50,000 nucleotides of DNA from Glandiceps talaboti (GCF_964340395.1 NC_135554.1:1830001-1880000); one strand, 5' to 3'; shown: positions 36,345 to 46,557, numbered from the stretch's first letter. Program-made: numbers and translations. The notes: generated by a model not told the origin, from the letters alone.

Positions 36345-36745
36345 TAAGTTCTTGCCATTACCCTACGGAACACGCATGCCAAATTTCGTTTGAATTGAGC
36401 CAGTCGGGTTTTTTTTTAGAAAATGGTGATAAAGACACACAGACATTCATCCGTAATATATAACCAGAAATGGAGTCGGTTTGAATTTTGTTTATTATTT
36501 GCCGTGGAAACGGGTGTGCATATCCCGCACATGTAGGGGATCACAAACGTCGAGTGAAGTCGTGGATGGCAATTTTTCCTGTGCTGAGAATAGGAGGCGG
36601 GCATTTTGAACAACATTTTTGACAACTAACTTTCATTGGGACTTGAAATATCACAGATGTAGAGCAAAATTTCTTGCATAAATCATGAAATTGCAAGACT
36701 ATAGTATACCCTTACGGAAGGAATTCAGTTTAAATCTGGTACTGA
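36345..36745. mobile_element. Repeat family C, continuation and terminal piece
   Basis: Starts TAAGTTCTTGCCATTACCCT, continuing the module broken at 35352, through AATTGAGCCAGTCGGG and a short ACACACAGACA. The stretch 36480-36700 is unassigned. CCCTTACGGAAGGAATTCAG and TTTAAATCTGGT at about 36709-36741 form a right terminus of family C in the forward orientation, so this is a mosaic of two copies. Confidence 0.55.
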
Positions 36746-36786
36746 CATATGGAGCCCCCGTAAAGCTATATTATAGTCCATTAGAA

Positions 36787-36822
36787 CAACAACAACAACA
36801 ACAACAACAACAAACAAACAAA
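36787..36822. repeat. (AAC)n microsatellite
   Basis: Nine or so AAC repeats followed by AAACAAACAAA. Confidence 0.9.
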
Positions 36823-36899
36823 TTGAAACGTCGGGCCCGTTGAACGGCCTTTTTTATTTTTCCTGGCCTAAGCTTAATAATAATATAACTGACTATGCC

Positions 36900-37500
36900 G
36901 CGTGAGTGCTGGAACCCCTTTAAAACCTTGCTGAGCTGCAACATCAGAAACCCAATACGTGCGCGTGCTCCCGTGTATGTGCTAGCCGAGTACTACTCCC
37001 CTTGAAATGCAAAAGGAACTTGTGAGACAGTCCGAATAAATAGATGTAATCCGACGTTTCGAATAAAAATTCTTTTTCAAGGTATTCAAAGGCAAGATAT
37101 AATAGGTAAACACCTGATTATATCTGAATGTTATGGAATAGAACGACAACCGCGCGAGATTAAGTTATATGTGTGAAAAGTTCTAAAATTCGCACGCACC
37201 AAATAGAACACGCCTGCAATATAAAATAAGAGTGATTAGACATGAAATGGTATGAATAATATGTTAATTCCAAGGGGTTCCAGCGTTCCGAGACGGAAAA
37301 TGATTTCCTCTTCCTTTAACCTCAAATGTTCTCATCGCCAGAAACCTTACAAATTCCTGAAATAGACATATCTGATACACTATGATCGTTGGTAATAAAA
37401 TGCATAGATACGGGATAGCTACGATTCTTTTGTCTGGTAGGACGGAGACGTTCCACGAAACGATCACCAAGACGACGTACAGTCGAACCTATATATAACC
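36900..37500 (-). pseudogene. Penelope-like element remnant: GIY-YIG endonuclease end and 3' region
   Basis: On the minus strand from about 37491, IGSTVRRLGDRFVERLRPTR followed by PVSMHFITNDHSVSDMSISG fits the second half of a GIY-YIG endonuclease domain as found at the C-terminus of Penelope-like reverse transcriptases. After a stop and frame change, RLKEEEIIFRLGTLEPLGIN gives the usual last residues. Nothing of the reverse transcriptase remains, since the element is cut at 37500 by a family C end. Beyond the frame, the minus strand carries TTCGAAACGTCGGATTAC near 37050-37070 and a second GGGGTTCCAGC copy near 36905-36920. A truncated, dead copy. Confidence 0.65.
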
Positions 37501-37800
37501 AGATTTAAACTGAATGCCTCCCGTAAGGGGAATCGCTAATTATGCAAATTAAACTAAAAAAAACCTATGGTAACAGGTTTTGTTGGGGTGACAAGCGTGT
37601 TCTTAGGTGTATGTGCCAAATTATACAGAATTTGAAGAGTACATGATACTGCTTAATTACTGAGTATCGTTCATTACCTAATATCAGTACTTATGCAAAT
37701 TTTTCAAACTGTAAGCTATATCGACAAATTTTATAGGACATATCCGCTTCGTTATGGTTAATACATTCCTGCCAAAATAAGCGTAAAAATCCCATTAGGC
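37500..37800 (-). mobile_element. Repeat family C, inverted copy (left end and modules)
   Basis: AACCAGATTTAAACTGAATG followed by CCTCCCGTAAGGGG is the inverted terminus, then two diverged modules (GCTAATTATGCAAATTAAAC; TTACCTAATATCAGTACTTATG). The other end of the same inverted element is probably the (CAGA)n and CACCCTTATGGGAG at 38806-38925, with later insertions between. Confidence 0.6.
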
Positions 37801-37815
37801 ATTACGGTCTTTTCC

Positions 37816-37872
37816 AAATTTGCACTCTACATGTAAATTTGCACTCTACATGTAAATTTGCACTCTACATGT
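37816..37872. repeat. 19-bp tandem repeat, 3 units
   Basis: AAATTTGCACTCTACATGT three times, followed by two partial TACATGTAAAT echoes to about 37901. Confidence 0.9.
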
Positions 37873-38105
37873 AAATACGTTATACATGTAAATGTACATG
37901 AACACATCAGTGTCATTCTCCCGCACACCGTATACAAGTACATAGTTTGCACTTCCAAAATGAAAACATTTATATCCAACAATACTCTATACAGTGGTTT
38001 AATTTCATCTTTCTAGATTTTCGATTTTCTATGGTAATCACTCTCTAAATATATGTGCTCCGAGAACGAACTCCGGATGAATCTATGCCAGAGCGGTTCT
38101 TGGAG

Positions 38106-38108
38106 TAC

Positions 38109-38148
<40 letters not shown>

Positions 38149-38570
38149 CTTACTAACTTATTTATCTATTTATTTATTTGAGATGTCTACAGGATTACCC
38201 CATTTATAGACACTCAGAAATTGGAAAAGACTAAATAAATCTATGTACACTATGATACAATACCGCAATCCACAAACTTATAGTTCCACGACACGAAGTA
38301 TGAACGACAGCATGAACTTTCAATTTGACAGAGACACAGTTGTAAAAGTTTGATACAAATGTTGTATCGCTGAGGAGAACTATTAGTTCGGTATACACCA
38401 AGATAATCGTTTATTCTTGAACTATGCCTTACGTGTGAACCATGTTCGCCCCAGATGAAGCTTCGAAGAACATGTAAGCTTAGTGAACTGTAAATTCATG
38501 TAATGCGTTCGATCCACAGGGTGCTCAGGTTCATTTAGTTCTGTTTACAAATATAAACAAAACAAAATAA
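38106..38570 (-). mobile_element. Retroposon 3' end with (TAAA)n tail, inverted
   Basis: On the plus strand a (TTTA)n run (38108-38178) precedes GAGATGTCTACAGGATTACC and CCATTTATAGACACT. Read on the minus strand this is a non-coding 3' end finishing in (AAAT)n, as in LINE or SINE copies. No readable protein, and the 5' limit near 38530 is uncertain. Confidence 0.45.
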
Positions 38571-38576
38571 ACATAC

Positions 38577-38621
38577 AAGTAAACAAACAAACAAACAAAC
38601 AAACAAACAAAAACAAACAAA

Positions 38622-38652
<31 letters not shown>

Positions 38653-38670
38653 GTAAACAAACAAACAAAA
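38577..38670. repeat. (AAAC)n/(AAAT)n microsatellite
   Basis: AAACAAAC repeats, then AAATAAAT repeats, then AAACAAAC again. Minus-strand frames rich in LFVCLF and YLFI are artefacts. Confidence 0.93.
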
Positions 38671-38741
38671 TAAACTGACAAATGAGTAGATACATGAGTA
38701 AACGACAACAAACCAACGATCAACCAAACACTGCCCCCCCC

Positions 38742-38789
38742 AAATGGTCACATATGGAAATAACCCGTTATTTCCATATGTGACCATTT
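38742..38789. repeat. Perfect 22-bp inverted repeat, 4-base loop
   Basis: Arms AAATGGTCACATATGGAAAT+AA (38742-38763) and the exact complement (38768-38789) around CCCG. It lies just before the TTTTAAGAAAATGATGACAAAG and (CAGA)n portion of an inverted family C copy. It would form a stable hairpin or cruciform. Confidence 0.95.
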
Positions 38790-38833
38790 TTTTAAGAAAA
38801 TGATGACAAAGACACAGACAGACAGACATGCAC

Positions 38834-38884
<51 letters not shown>

Positions 38885-38927
38885 TCCCCGTTTTAATACC
38901 TCCCGCACCCTTATGGGAGATTTCTGG
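38790..38927 (-). mobile_element. Repeat family C, inverted copy (microsatellite end)
   Basis: TTTTTTTAAGAAAATGATGA, then (ACAG)n at 38808-38883, then CCCGTTTTAATACCTCCCGC and ACCCTTATGGGAGA. This mirrors the left end of the forward copy at 30323-30400 (terminus, TCTG/GT run, TCATTTTCTTAAAA). Confidence 0.65.
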
Positions 38928-39980
38928 CATGTAATGCAATACACTACGTTAGTACTAATACAAATAAAAATACTCGTAACAGCGACACTGTTCTTATGGC
39001 CAAAAACATGATTAGTATTAAGAACCAGCATTAACTTCCAATCCATGTTGTTCTGTATGGACCACCATATCTCTAATCCAAGACCCTTGTTCGTGTAAAT
39101 CGTATGGCGCCCTCTGTAGAGCATTCGGAGAGTTCATAACTCAAGTCTGTCGCTGTTGCGATGCTCGCTCGACACCATAATGAGGTGAACAAACTTTTTC
39201 TCAGGTCAACAAACTGTGATGTCAGTGCGTAATCGGTCGACAGTGTCTTCCGTGAATTGCGATTTTGTGCGAGGTGATTTATAAAAAGAATATACAATTT
39301 CTCATTTGCCATTTCTAATTTCTATGTATCAAATTAGTGGTGACATGACCAAAATGCCAATGTTTTCATCGAAATAAACAGTGACGTTTCTTTGTTGTTA
39401 TGTTATTTCCAGGTGATAGTTCATTGGATATTTCCTACGCGCAAAATTGCATATCACCATAGTTCGTTCACCTGTAATGTCACAGAAGAGCAAAGAATAT
39501 AGCTAGCAGGCCGATTTCTTTTTTTTTGCGATAATTTTTTTGTCATTTAGAACGTAAACTTGAAAAAACCAAATCAACGAAATTTACGACGGCATATCCA
39601 GCTATCAGATAAAAATTAGATAAAGTAATGGCCCTTCCCTTCCCGTCACATGCTTGTAAGTTATACGTATGTCATTCATACACCCACAGACAAGTTCATA
39701 CCAAATCTAGAACTCAGGCAGTCGTGGAATGCCACACGTACATTATGATCGATAAGAATCCGATCTATGCGATGTGGGACTTTTCGATTCTATTATTCCT
39801 TGCTCCATATTTGTGATGAAATGATAGGGTTTAATATTTCTGTCGCTGAAATAAAATTAACAATTTCTATCAATATTTTCATGATCGCCATAGTTGGTGT
39901 CAGGGTTATCATGTAACTTGCGTACATTGATTATTGCGTGGGTTGTACAGGGGGCCATAAATGGGCGATGTCTGAAATTG
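38928..39980. other. Non-repetitive upstream region of the GT31 gene
   Basis: No gene recognised; the short open frames at 39073-39312 (minus) and 39628-39816 (plus) match nothing known to me. Composition is less AT-rich than the flanks, as expected for 5' flanking DNA of an expressed gene. Confidence 0.4.
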
Positions 39981-40062
39981 ACCAATCAGAAGACCGGGAT
40001 ACAGCTAGATCTGTGACGTCAAGATTCTATTATACTACGAGTCCCGTGACTTAAATTTGCAT
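39981..40062 (+). promoter_or_regulatory. Candidate promoter cluster: CCAAT box, CRE, octamer
   Basis: ACCAATCAGA (39981-39990) is an NF-Y type CCAAT box. TGACGTCA (40014-40021) is a full palindromic cAMP-response element. ATTTGCAT (40055-40062) is a POU octamer. All three lie 360-440 bp upstream of the GT31 start codon, which would place the transcription start between about 40070 and 40200. These are sequence matches only; no TATA box or start site is evident. Confidence 0.4.
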
Positions 40063-40420
40063 TTTTGTGAATACACGGATACGCAGCACGTACTTTCTCA
40101 ATCGTCGCCCCAAAAAAGTCAGCAAATATATGCAATCTGGACATTTATAGTCGTGGTATATCCGTGATAAATCTATTACAGTGACATTGTTCCCTAAGGA
40201 AGATCGTTCACCTGCACGGAAAATACACTTTGGCGGGCTGAATTTGCCGGCAAGGATTTCGCGCCGACAGCCGTGAGAAAGTATAACGCTACCGGCACCA
40301 GGTCAGAAATACGAGAACTAAAAAGTTGAGTTTCTTTGTTGACATTTTTTAACTCCTGGATATCGATTGACTATCATCTTAGCGTCACAACAGATCACAC
40401 ACACTGAAACTCCGTCGGTC

Positions 40421-41515
40421 ATGGCGGAGGTTTGGTTGAGATTGTCGAAATTGCTAATTCTCAAAATGATCAGCTCTCAAATTTTGTTTATTTTGCTTTT
40501 CCTCGTGTTGGGCGCCATTTTAATGTTGGATTTGCTCAATTTCGGAAGCAAAAGTGACAATCTTGACAAAAAAGACGTCTACGTCAACGGACATGCTTTA
40601 ACCAGAGACATCAAGGCATGGAAAGACCCAAGGGTGAGGCGGTCCATCGAAGCTGACGTTACTAGCACTCCTTACTGGAATATTGAGAGCTTGGAAAGTA
40701 TATACACTAAGCCACCAAAATGTAAACAAAACGTGATGCTTCTGGTTTTGGTGACTTCGGCCGCAGATCATTTTGATAGACGGACCGCAATACGAAACAC
40801 TTGGGCGAAAGACAAAAACAATAACGAAAACTCCAACGTTACATGGCAGACTATCTTTCTAATTGGAAGAAGTGGAAATCCTGTGAAAGACAGACAGATA
40901 GAAAACGAGTTTTCGGACTTCGGCGATATTCTTTTAGGGGATTACGTTGACACGTATCGTAATCTGACACTCAAAGTTCAGCATGGAATGAGATGGGCCG
41001 TCGATAACTGCCAACCACAATTCCTTTTGAAAACTGACGATGACTGTTTTGCTAGCACGCGTTATCTGACAAACTTCCTTCATGATCACAACCGTTACAA
41101 CGCGAACTTATACGCCGGTAGTATGTTCATCGAAAGAGAAGTTGTTCGTAATCGTCTGAGTAAATGGTATGTTTCGACGGAAGATTTCGCCCCATCCCTT
41201 TACCCTCGTTACGCTAGTGGTACCGGATATATTTTATCTTCAGATGTTTTACAGGGTATGGTCGAGGCTGCCACACAAGAAAAACCTTTTCCAGTTGAAG
41301 ACGCGTACGTCGGTGTACTTGCCAGTCGTATTGGCATCAACCTCTTGAACACGGGTCGGTTTACTATGTATAATCAGAAGTGGAGAGTTTGTAACTATTT
41401 ATATTTACTGGTTATCCACGGAGTTTCACCCGAACAGCAATATTTAGCATATAAATACACTGATGAAGCTGAAATGAAATGTCCAGGTCAAAAACCGTCG
41501 AGTACATGGGATTGA
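40421..41515 (+). CDS. GT31 beta-1,3-galactosyltransferase-type enzyme, single exon
   Basis: A type II Golgi enzyme of 364 residues adding galactose or N-acetylglucosamine in beta-1,3 linkage to glycan acceptors. ATG 40421 has a good context (G at -3 and +4). An open frame runs further upstream (to 40367) but has no earlier ATG. Residues 17-36 (ISSQILFILLFLVLGAILML) form the membrane anchor, followed by a stem. The catalytic domain carries RRTAIRNTWA (120-129), DTYRNLTLK (177-185), the metal-binding TDDDCF (205-210), YPRYASGTGY (261-270) and EDAYVG (293-298), all in family order. N-glycosylation sites are NVT (139) and NLT (181). Length and intronless coding match invertebrate B3GALT-like genes. 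Donor and acceptor specificity cannot be read from sequence. The gene appears intact. Confidence 0.95.
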   Translation: MAEVWLRLSKLLILKMISSQILFILLFLVLGAILMLDLLNFGSKSDNLDKKDVYVNGHALTRDIKAWKDPRVRRSIEADVTSTPYWNIESLESIYTKPPKCKQNVMLLVLVTSAADHFDRRTAIRNTWAKDKNNNENSNVTWQTIFLIGRSGNPVKDRQIENEFSDFGDILLGDYVDTYRNLTLKVQHGMRWAVDNCQPQFLLKTDDDCFASTRYLTNFLHDHNRYNANLYAGSMFIEREVVRNRLSKWYVSTEDFAPSLYPRYASGTGYILSSDVLQGMVEAATQEKPFPVEDAYVGVLASRIGINLLNTGRFTMYNQKWRVCNYLYLLVIHGVSPEQQYLAYKYTDEAEMKCPGQKPSSTWD

Positions 41516-41742
41516 ATATTACGTAATCATAGGCTGTGGTAGTCAATGCTACTACAATGCAACATAATAGATTGTACATACTTCTATATTTTCATACTAA
41601 AACTTGGCTTTTGTAGTTTCCTGAACATTTCTTCCAGTCATTTGAAAATATCAACAAATACAGTGTAACATGTTACTATGTTAAACATAGTACTTACATT
41701 TAATACTTATGAATTCTTCCAAGTATGCACATGCATGTATGC

Positions 41743-41917
41743 AATCTGATTAAAATCCGATGTAGATGTCGGCTAATCGTTCATTGCTATTTTACCTTCG
41801 TTATTTTGCCTGAATTGACCTTCATGGTACATGTTTGTGTTTTTATCCTGATCGCCTCCTCTAAGTAAAATAGCAATGAACGATTAGCCCACATCTACAT
41901 CAGATTTTAATCAGATT
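41743..41917. repeat. Long inverted repeat, 53-bp arms, 69-bp loop
   Basis: Arm 41743-41795 begins AATCTGATTAAAATC and ends GCTATTTTAC; arm 41865-41917 is its complement with two mismatches. On the plus strand it lies in the probable 3' UTR of the GT31 gene and would form a long RNA hairpin. It could be a foldback-type MITE or a young inverted duplication. Confidence 0.95.
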
Positions 41918-42294
41918 GGTTCAAATGGTGACATACATTGTACCATTGTAATTGTGGCAGCAATGTTTAAAATTAGTACAAATTTGGCCCTTTCAAAGGT
42001 TGTTTGGGGGGAAAAATATGCACTTTCTTTGTATTTTTGCAGTGGATCAAGTTTAATTTTACTTTATTTTTGTGGTTTCCACAGTAGTAAGACCTGGATT
42101 GAAAATGACCAGTTACCATTGATTCTATTGATTTTACCATCAAGGATTGTCCAGTAAAATTCATAGTGTAAACATGTCATTAATGTAGTGTGTTATAGTT
42201 ACACAATTTCCAAGTGACTGAAAGAATTCAAGATAGGCTTAGTTACAGTGTTAGAAGTGACAATATTATGTCAACTATAAGTGACTTTGTTAGC

Positions 42295-42300
42295 AATAAA
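42295..42300 (+). terminator. AATAAA poly(A) signal candidate for the GT31 gene
   Basis: GCAATAAATATGG, 780 bp after the stop codon; the first canonical hexamer downstream on the plus strand. Confidence 0.45.
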
Positions 42301-42426
42301 TATGGTAGTAGTATACAGTAGACAATGCTTGGTATTGTAGCCAATGCTACTACAATGCAAATTACAACTTTAAATTCATAATAAGTAAGGCTATCACACT
42401 ATTTACTATTGATAAACTTGGACTTT

Positions 42427-42640
42427 ATTGGATATAGACCCCATGTCTATGATTGGATATAGACCCCATGTCTATGATTGGATATAGACCCTATGTCATG
42501 ATTGGATATAGACCCTATGTCTATGATTGGATATAGAGCCCTATGTCTATGATTGGATATAGACCCTATGTCTATGATTGGATATAGACCCTATGTCATG
42601 ATTGGATATAGACCCTATGTCTATGATTGGATGTAGACCT
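42427..42640. repeat. Minisatellite, 25-bp unit, about 8.5 copies
   Basis: ATTGGATATAGACCCTATGT plus CTATG, with some 24-bp units lacking one base (GTCATG) and CCCC/CCCT variants. Confidence 0.95.
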
Positions 42641-43405
42641 TTAGGAGAGTACTTTGTCACTGGAGTTGTGGTGTGGTCTGGTTCACACTACCAATCTTCT
42701 ACCTGAAAAAATAACCTTATATGTATTCACACTTTGATTTGATCTTGTAAGTAAACTATCACCTTGTAGAGTAGTTTCCTGATACAAAGTAGATAATGTA
42801 CATCAAAATGTTGTGCAGCATGCACATAATGGAATATTCCAATGGAAATTTCCCATGACCTTTCCTTTCAGCTGTGTGAGAGAGAACACATGCTGATATA
42901 CTTTGTTGAGGAGGTCGACAGGCTAGTGTTTTCCATTTGACTTCAAAACCAGCGTGGATTAAAAATAGCAATTATCTTTTAGAAAAAAATTGAACCAAGC
43001 TAAATATTTACATGGGTAAAAATGCATAACAGGTTTTCAGATTTTAGGATATTTGTAAAAAGTCAACAAGTTTGACTCAAGAAAAGTTCAACTTCACTTG
43101 ATAACCTGCGTAGTTAAACCCAATATTATATTATTGCCATTTCAATGCAAATTTTTTGTGAGAGGGAATAACTTTATTTTTTACTTAACTGTATGTATAT
43201 CAGATCTAGAGATGTAATCAGTAGTTTAATAGTTTCACACTTCCATTTCACACTTTTTTCCAAGGGCTAAGCCTAAATACATGTACATGTACTTACTTGA
43301 GTTTGTGTACACACCCTGAAATAATTATTTGCCTTTTGCTTTGTAAATTTCATTTGTTCTTCTGCAAAGTTCAACAGATGTCTTTGTAAATTTCATTTGT
43401 TGTCC

Positions 43406-43589
43406 TGCAAAGTTGAACAGTGTAGTTGCAAAGTTGAACAGTGTAGTTGCAAAGTTGAACAGTGTAGTTGCAAAGTTGAACAGTGTAGTTGCAAAGTTGA
43501 ACAGTGTAGTTGCAAAGTTGAACAGTGTAGTTGCAAAGTTGAACAGTGTAGTTGCAAAGTTGAACAGTGTAGTTGCAAAGTTGAACAGT
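43406..43589. repeat. Minisatellite, 21-bp unit, about 9 copies
   Basis: TGCAAAGTTGAACAGTGTAGT repeated almost without change. Since 21 is a multiple of three, frames stay open on both strands, giving false proteins (CSCKVEQ, NSVVAKL, LQLHCST). A single related unit with TTCAACAGATG lies upstream near 43364, probably the ancestral form. Confidence 0.95.
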
Positions 43590-44972
43590 TGGGTGGTGTG
43601 CAGTAAGTCTGTTGAAAATGTTATATCATTGACAAGTTTTAAATTCTAATGTGAATAAGTGTTGTAATTTGATTGCACAAAAAATGCAAAAAGTAGCATG
43701 TCAAAATGTATCATAAACTTGCTGTTGAATGAATTTACACAATATTATTATGGTCTACTACTCTAGTACACATTTCAGCCAAGTGCTACATGTCCACTGT
43801 AACAGGTAAATGATTCAGAAAGTTTGTTGACCTCTGTGATGAATGTACATAGCCACACACACAGTAGGGTGTTATGCCTTTGAAATGTATGTATACATAT
43901 AGACTTTTAAGTACCTTTGCCTATTGAATGAGGATGCCATGATACAGTAAGAAGCAGCTGCAGCTCTTTGAGCAAAATGAAAGAAAACATTTCCAGTGTT
44001 AGTATATAGATGATGTAAATATAGTCTATTAGTCAAAGTAAAACTGTAGTGTATGTCTCAAGTGTTCTATAACCTTCAATATTATATACTATAGAAGTAG
44101 TTTTGTTAAAGTAATGATAGTATAGGGGTATAATATGATGTACTTTCTTTTAACTCAGCTAAAATTGGTGAGTGTCCTCACATGACCTCCCTGACAGTTT
44201 GACATAGTTGCTACATATAGTATTAGATAGTTTCCCCTATCTACGAGTAAGGCTTTCACTAGTTGTTTACTCTGTCTACCTAGTACTACTATTAATAGCT
44301 TTCACTACATCTAGTTTTTTCATCTAGTTTTACATATCAATGCAGTTTAATAGTGACAGTAATGTGGTTATCTTTTAGGTCAAGTTATATTAACCAAGTA
44401 TTCCATATGTACAACTATTTACAATCACTGAGGTTCATATTGGAATGATGCCAGAGACAGACTTGCATTCTTAGAATTTGCTTGGTAGTTTGTTTATGAT
44501 ATCTTTGCATACATTTCATATTTAATTGGAACTGAATGAATTGTTGGAGCTTTTCACTGCATTTGATAATTTGAGGTGTTGTTTTTGTCGTGCATATAAA
44601 TTATAATTGAGGCAATACTCTAGACAAGTACAAACATATATGTGTTATTGGTTATCATTTCACCTATCTGTCAAAATTACAGCTTTCCAATGTGTGCTGA
44701 ACATTGAATTACTTTTCTGCAATGTGTAAGATAAATATGTGAACATGGGTATATTGTTGATTTCTGAAAGATAGATTTGAAAAATTTCATCCCAAATGAA
44801 CGGAATTCACTTTGTGATAGAATGTTGGCATACATGTATTTATTATTATCCCTCAATATTGTGTAATTAGTTAAACCTATGCCTTGTTGATGCCATCAGA
44901 GTCAACTACTTCACAACCAAGAAGACACAATGCAATTTTTTTTTAAATCCATGACATTCAACATTTAGTACT

Positions 44973-45247
44973 TAGAACTCTAATCTGTAGTTACATCATG
45001 TCCTTATATCATAGAACTCTAATCTGTAGTTACCATCATGTCCTTGTATCATAGAACTCCAATCTGTAGTTACCATCATGTCCTTGTATCATAGAACTCT
45101 AATCTGTAGTTACCATCATGTCCTTGTATCATAGAACTCTAATCTGTAGTTACCATCATGTCCTTGTATCATAGAACTCTAATCTGTAGTTACCATCATG
45201 TCCTTGTATCATAGAACTCTAATCTGTAGTTACCATCCTTGTATCAT
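44973..45247. repeat. Minisatellite, 40-bp unit, about 7 copies
   Basis: TAGAACTCTAATCTGTAGTT followed by ACCATCATGTCCTTGTATCA, nearly identical units. Confidence 0.95.
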
Positions 45248-45711
45248 ATACTGTTCTTGTAAACACAGTTTACTTATATTGGATACTTGTTTCACACCTT
45301 GTTCACAATAGTTATCTTGCACATCTTTATTATTTATTGAAAGTGTTACAAAGTTTATTCCTTCAACTCTGCCTTCAGTTTGAGGTGACAACTCATGTTT
45401 GTTGTCTGTTCATTGCTTGGTTTCTGTATTGCTGTTTGACACTGCCTGTACATGTAATGATGTATGTATGTAAGACAAGTTGTTGTCAATGTTGGTACCA
45501 AGCAATGTACACACTAAAATGTCACAGCATACTGTTTTTTGCCATTAAATATTGGAATTATTTATTACATATATTTTCAAAGTAGTAAATAATATATGTT
45601 GTCAAAGAGATTACACATGGGAGAGTTCAGACAAGTTACACATAGAGATTTACTGTGTAAGAAATATGTAATAGTTCACGGAAGTTGTATTTAATTAAAA
45701 TGCTTTAGAGA

Positions 45712-45717
45712 AATAAA
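45712..45717 (+). terminator. Second AATAAA candidate
   Basis: GAAATAAAATATATAAAATAC just before the next minisatellite; marks the end of the repeat-poor region downstream of the GT31 gene. Confidence 0.3.
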
Positions 45718-45750
45718 ATATATAAAATACAACATGTGTTATTGTGTCTG

Positions 45751-46557
45751 TGTATTACCCAACCCTAGTGAAAGTAGTGTATTACCCCCACCCTAGTGAA
45801 AGTAGTGTATTACCCCCACCCTAGTGAAAGTAGTGTATTACCCGCACCCTAGTGAAAGTAGTGTATTACCCCCACCCTAGTGAGTGTATTACCCAACCCT
45901 AGTGAAAGTAGTGTATTACCCCCACCCTAGTGAAAGTAGTGTATTACCCAACCCTAGTGAAAGTAGTGTATTACCCAACCCTAGTGAAAGTAGTGTATTA
46001 CCCGCACCCTAGTGAAAGTAGTGTATTACCCAACCCTAGTGAAAGTAGTGTATTACCCAACCCTAGTGAAAGTAGTGTATTACCCGCACCCTAGTGAAAG
46101 TAGTGTATTACCCCCACCCTAGTGAAAGTAGTGTATTACCCAACCCTAGTGAAAGTAGTGTATTACCCAACCCTAGTGAAAGTAGTGTATTACCCAACCA
46201 TAGTGAAAGTAGTGTATTACCCAACCCTAGTGAAAGTAGTGTATTACCCAACCATAGTGAAAGTAGTGTATTATCTCCACCCTAGTGAAAGTAGTGTATT
46301 ACCCAACCCTAGTGAAAGTAGTGTATTACCCAACCCTAGTGAAAGTAGTGTATTACCCCACCCTAGTGAAAGTAGTGTATTACCCGCACCCTAGTGAAAG
46401 TAGTGTATTACCCAACCCTAGTGAAAGTAGTGTATTACCCAACCATAGTGAAAGTAGTGTATTACCCAACCCTAGTGAAAGTAGTGTATTATCTCCACCC
46501 TAGTGAAAGTAGTGTATTACCCAACCATAGTGAAAGTAGTGTATTATCTCCACCCTA
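45751..46557. repeat. Minisatellite, 27/28-bp unit, about 29 copies
   Basis: TGTATTACCCAACCCTAGTG plus AAAGTAG, alternating with CCCCCACCC and CCCGCACCC 28-bp variants. It abuts an inverted family C module at 46558. Frames reading SESSVLPNP or VKVVYYPTL are artefacts of the nine-codon period. CCCTAGTG is not the telomeric CCCTAA. Confidence 0.95.

Larger units (their letters stand above)
41516..45720 (+). other. Probable 3' UTR and 3' flank of the GT31 gene
   Basis: AT-rich, without the dispersed repeat families that fill the rest of the window. Canonical AATAAA occurs at 42295-42300 and 45712-45717, and ATTAAA inside the inverted repeat (about 41750). It contains a 53-bp inverted repeat, three minisatellites and a TGTAAATA (about 44015) of Pumilio type. 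No second gene was recognised; the open frame at 45337-45585 has no family resemblance. Which poly(A) site is used is unknown. Confidence 0.4.

Noticed and set aside
40367-40420. Upstream extension of the GT31 protein by 18 residues
   Set aside because: The first codon of that frame is TTG and no ATG precedes 40421; the ATG at 40421 has good context and a normal anchor follows.
43393-43649. Open frames on both strands with CSCKVEQ or LQLHCST repeats
   Set aside because: The 21-bp unit has no stop in several frames, so all stay open; no start context or flanking coding sequence.
45337-45585. 82-residue Cys/Leu-rich ORF downstream of the GT31 gene
   Set aside because: No recognisable domain or supporting splice sites; composition follows the AT-rich flank.
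45751-46557. Interstitial telomeric repeat (CCCTA words)
   Set aside because: The unit is 27/28 bp with CCCTAGTG, not tandem CCCTAA; it is an ordinary minisatellite.
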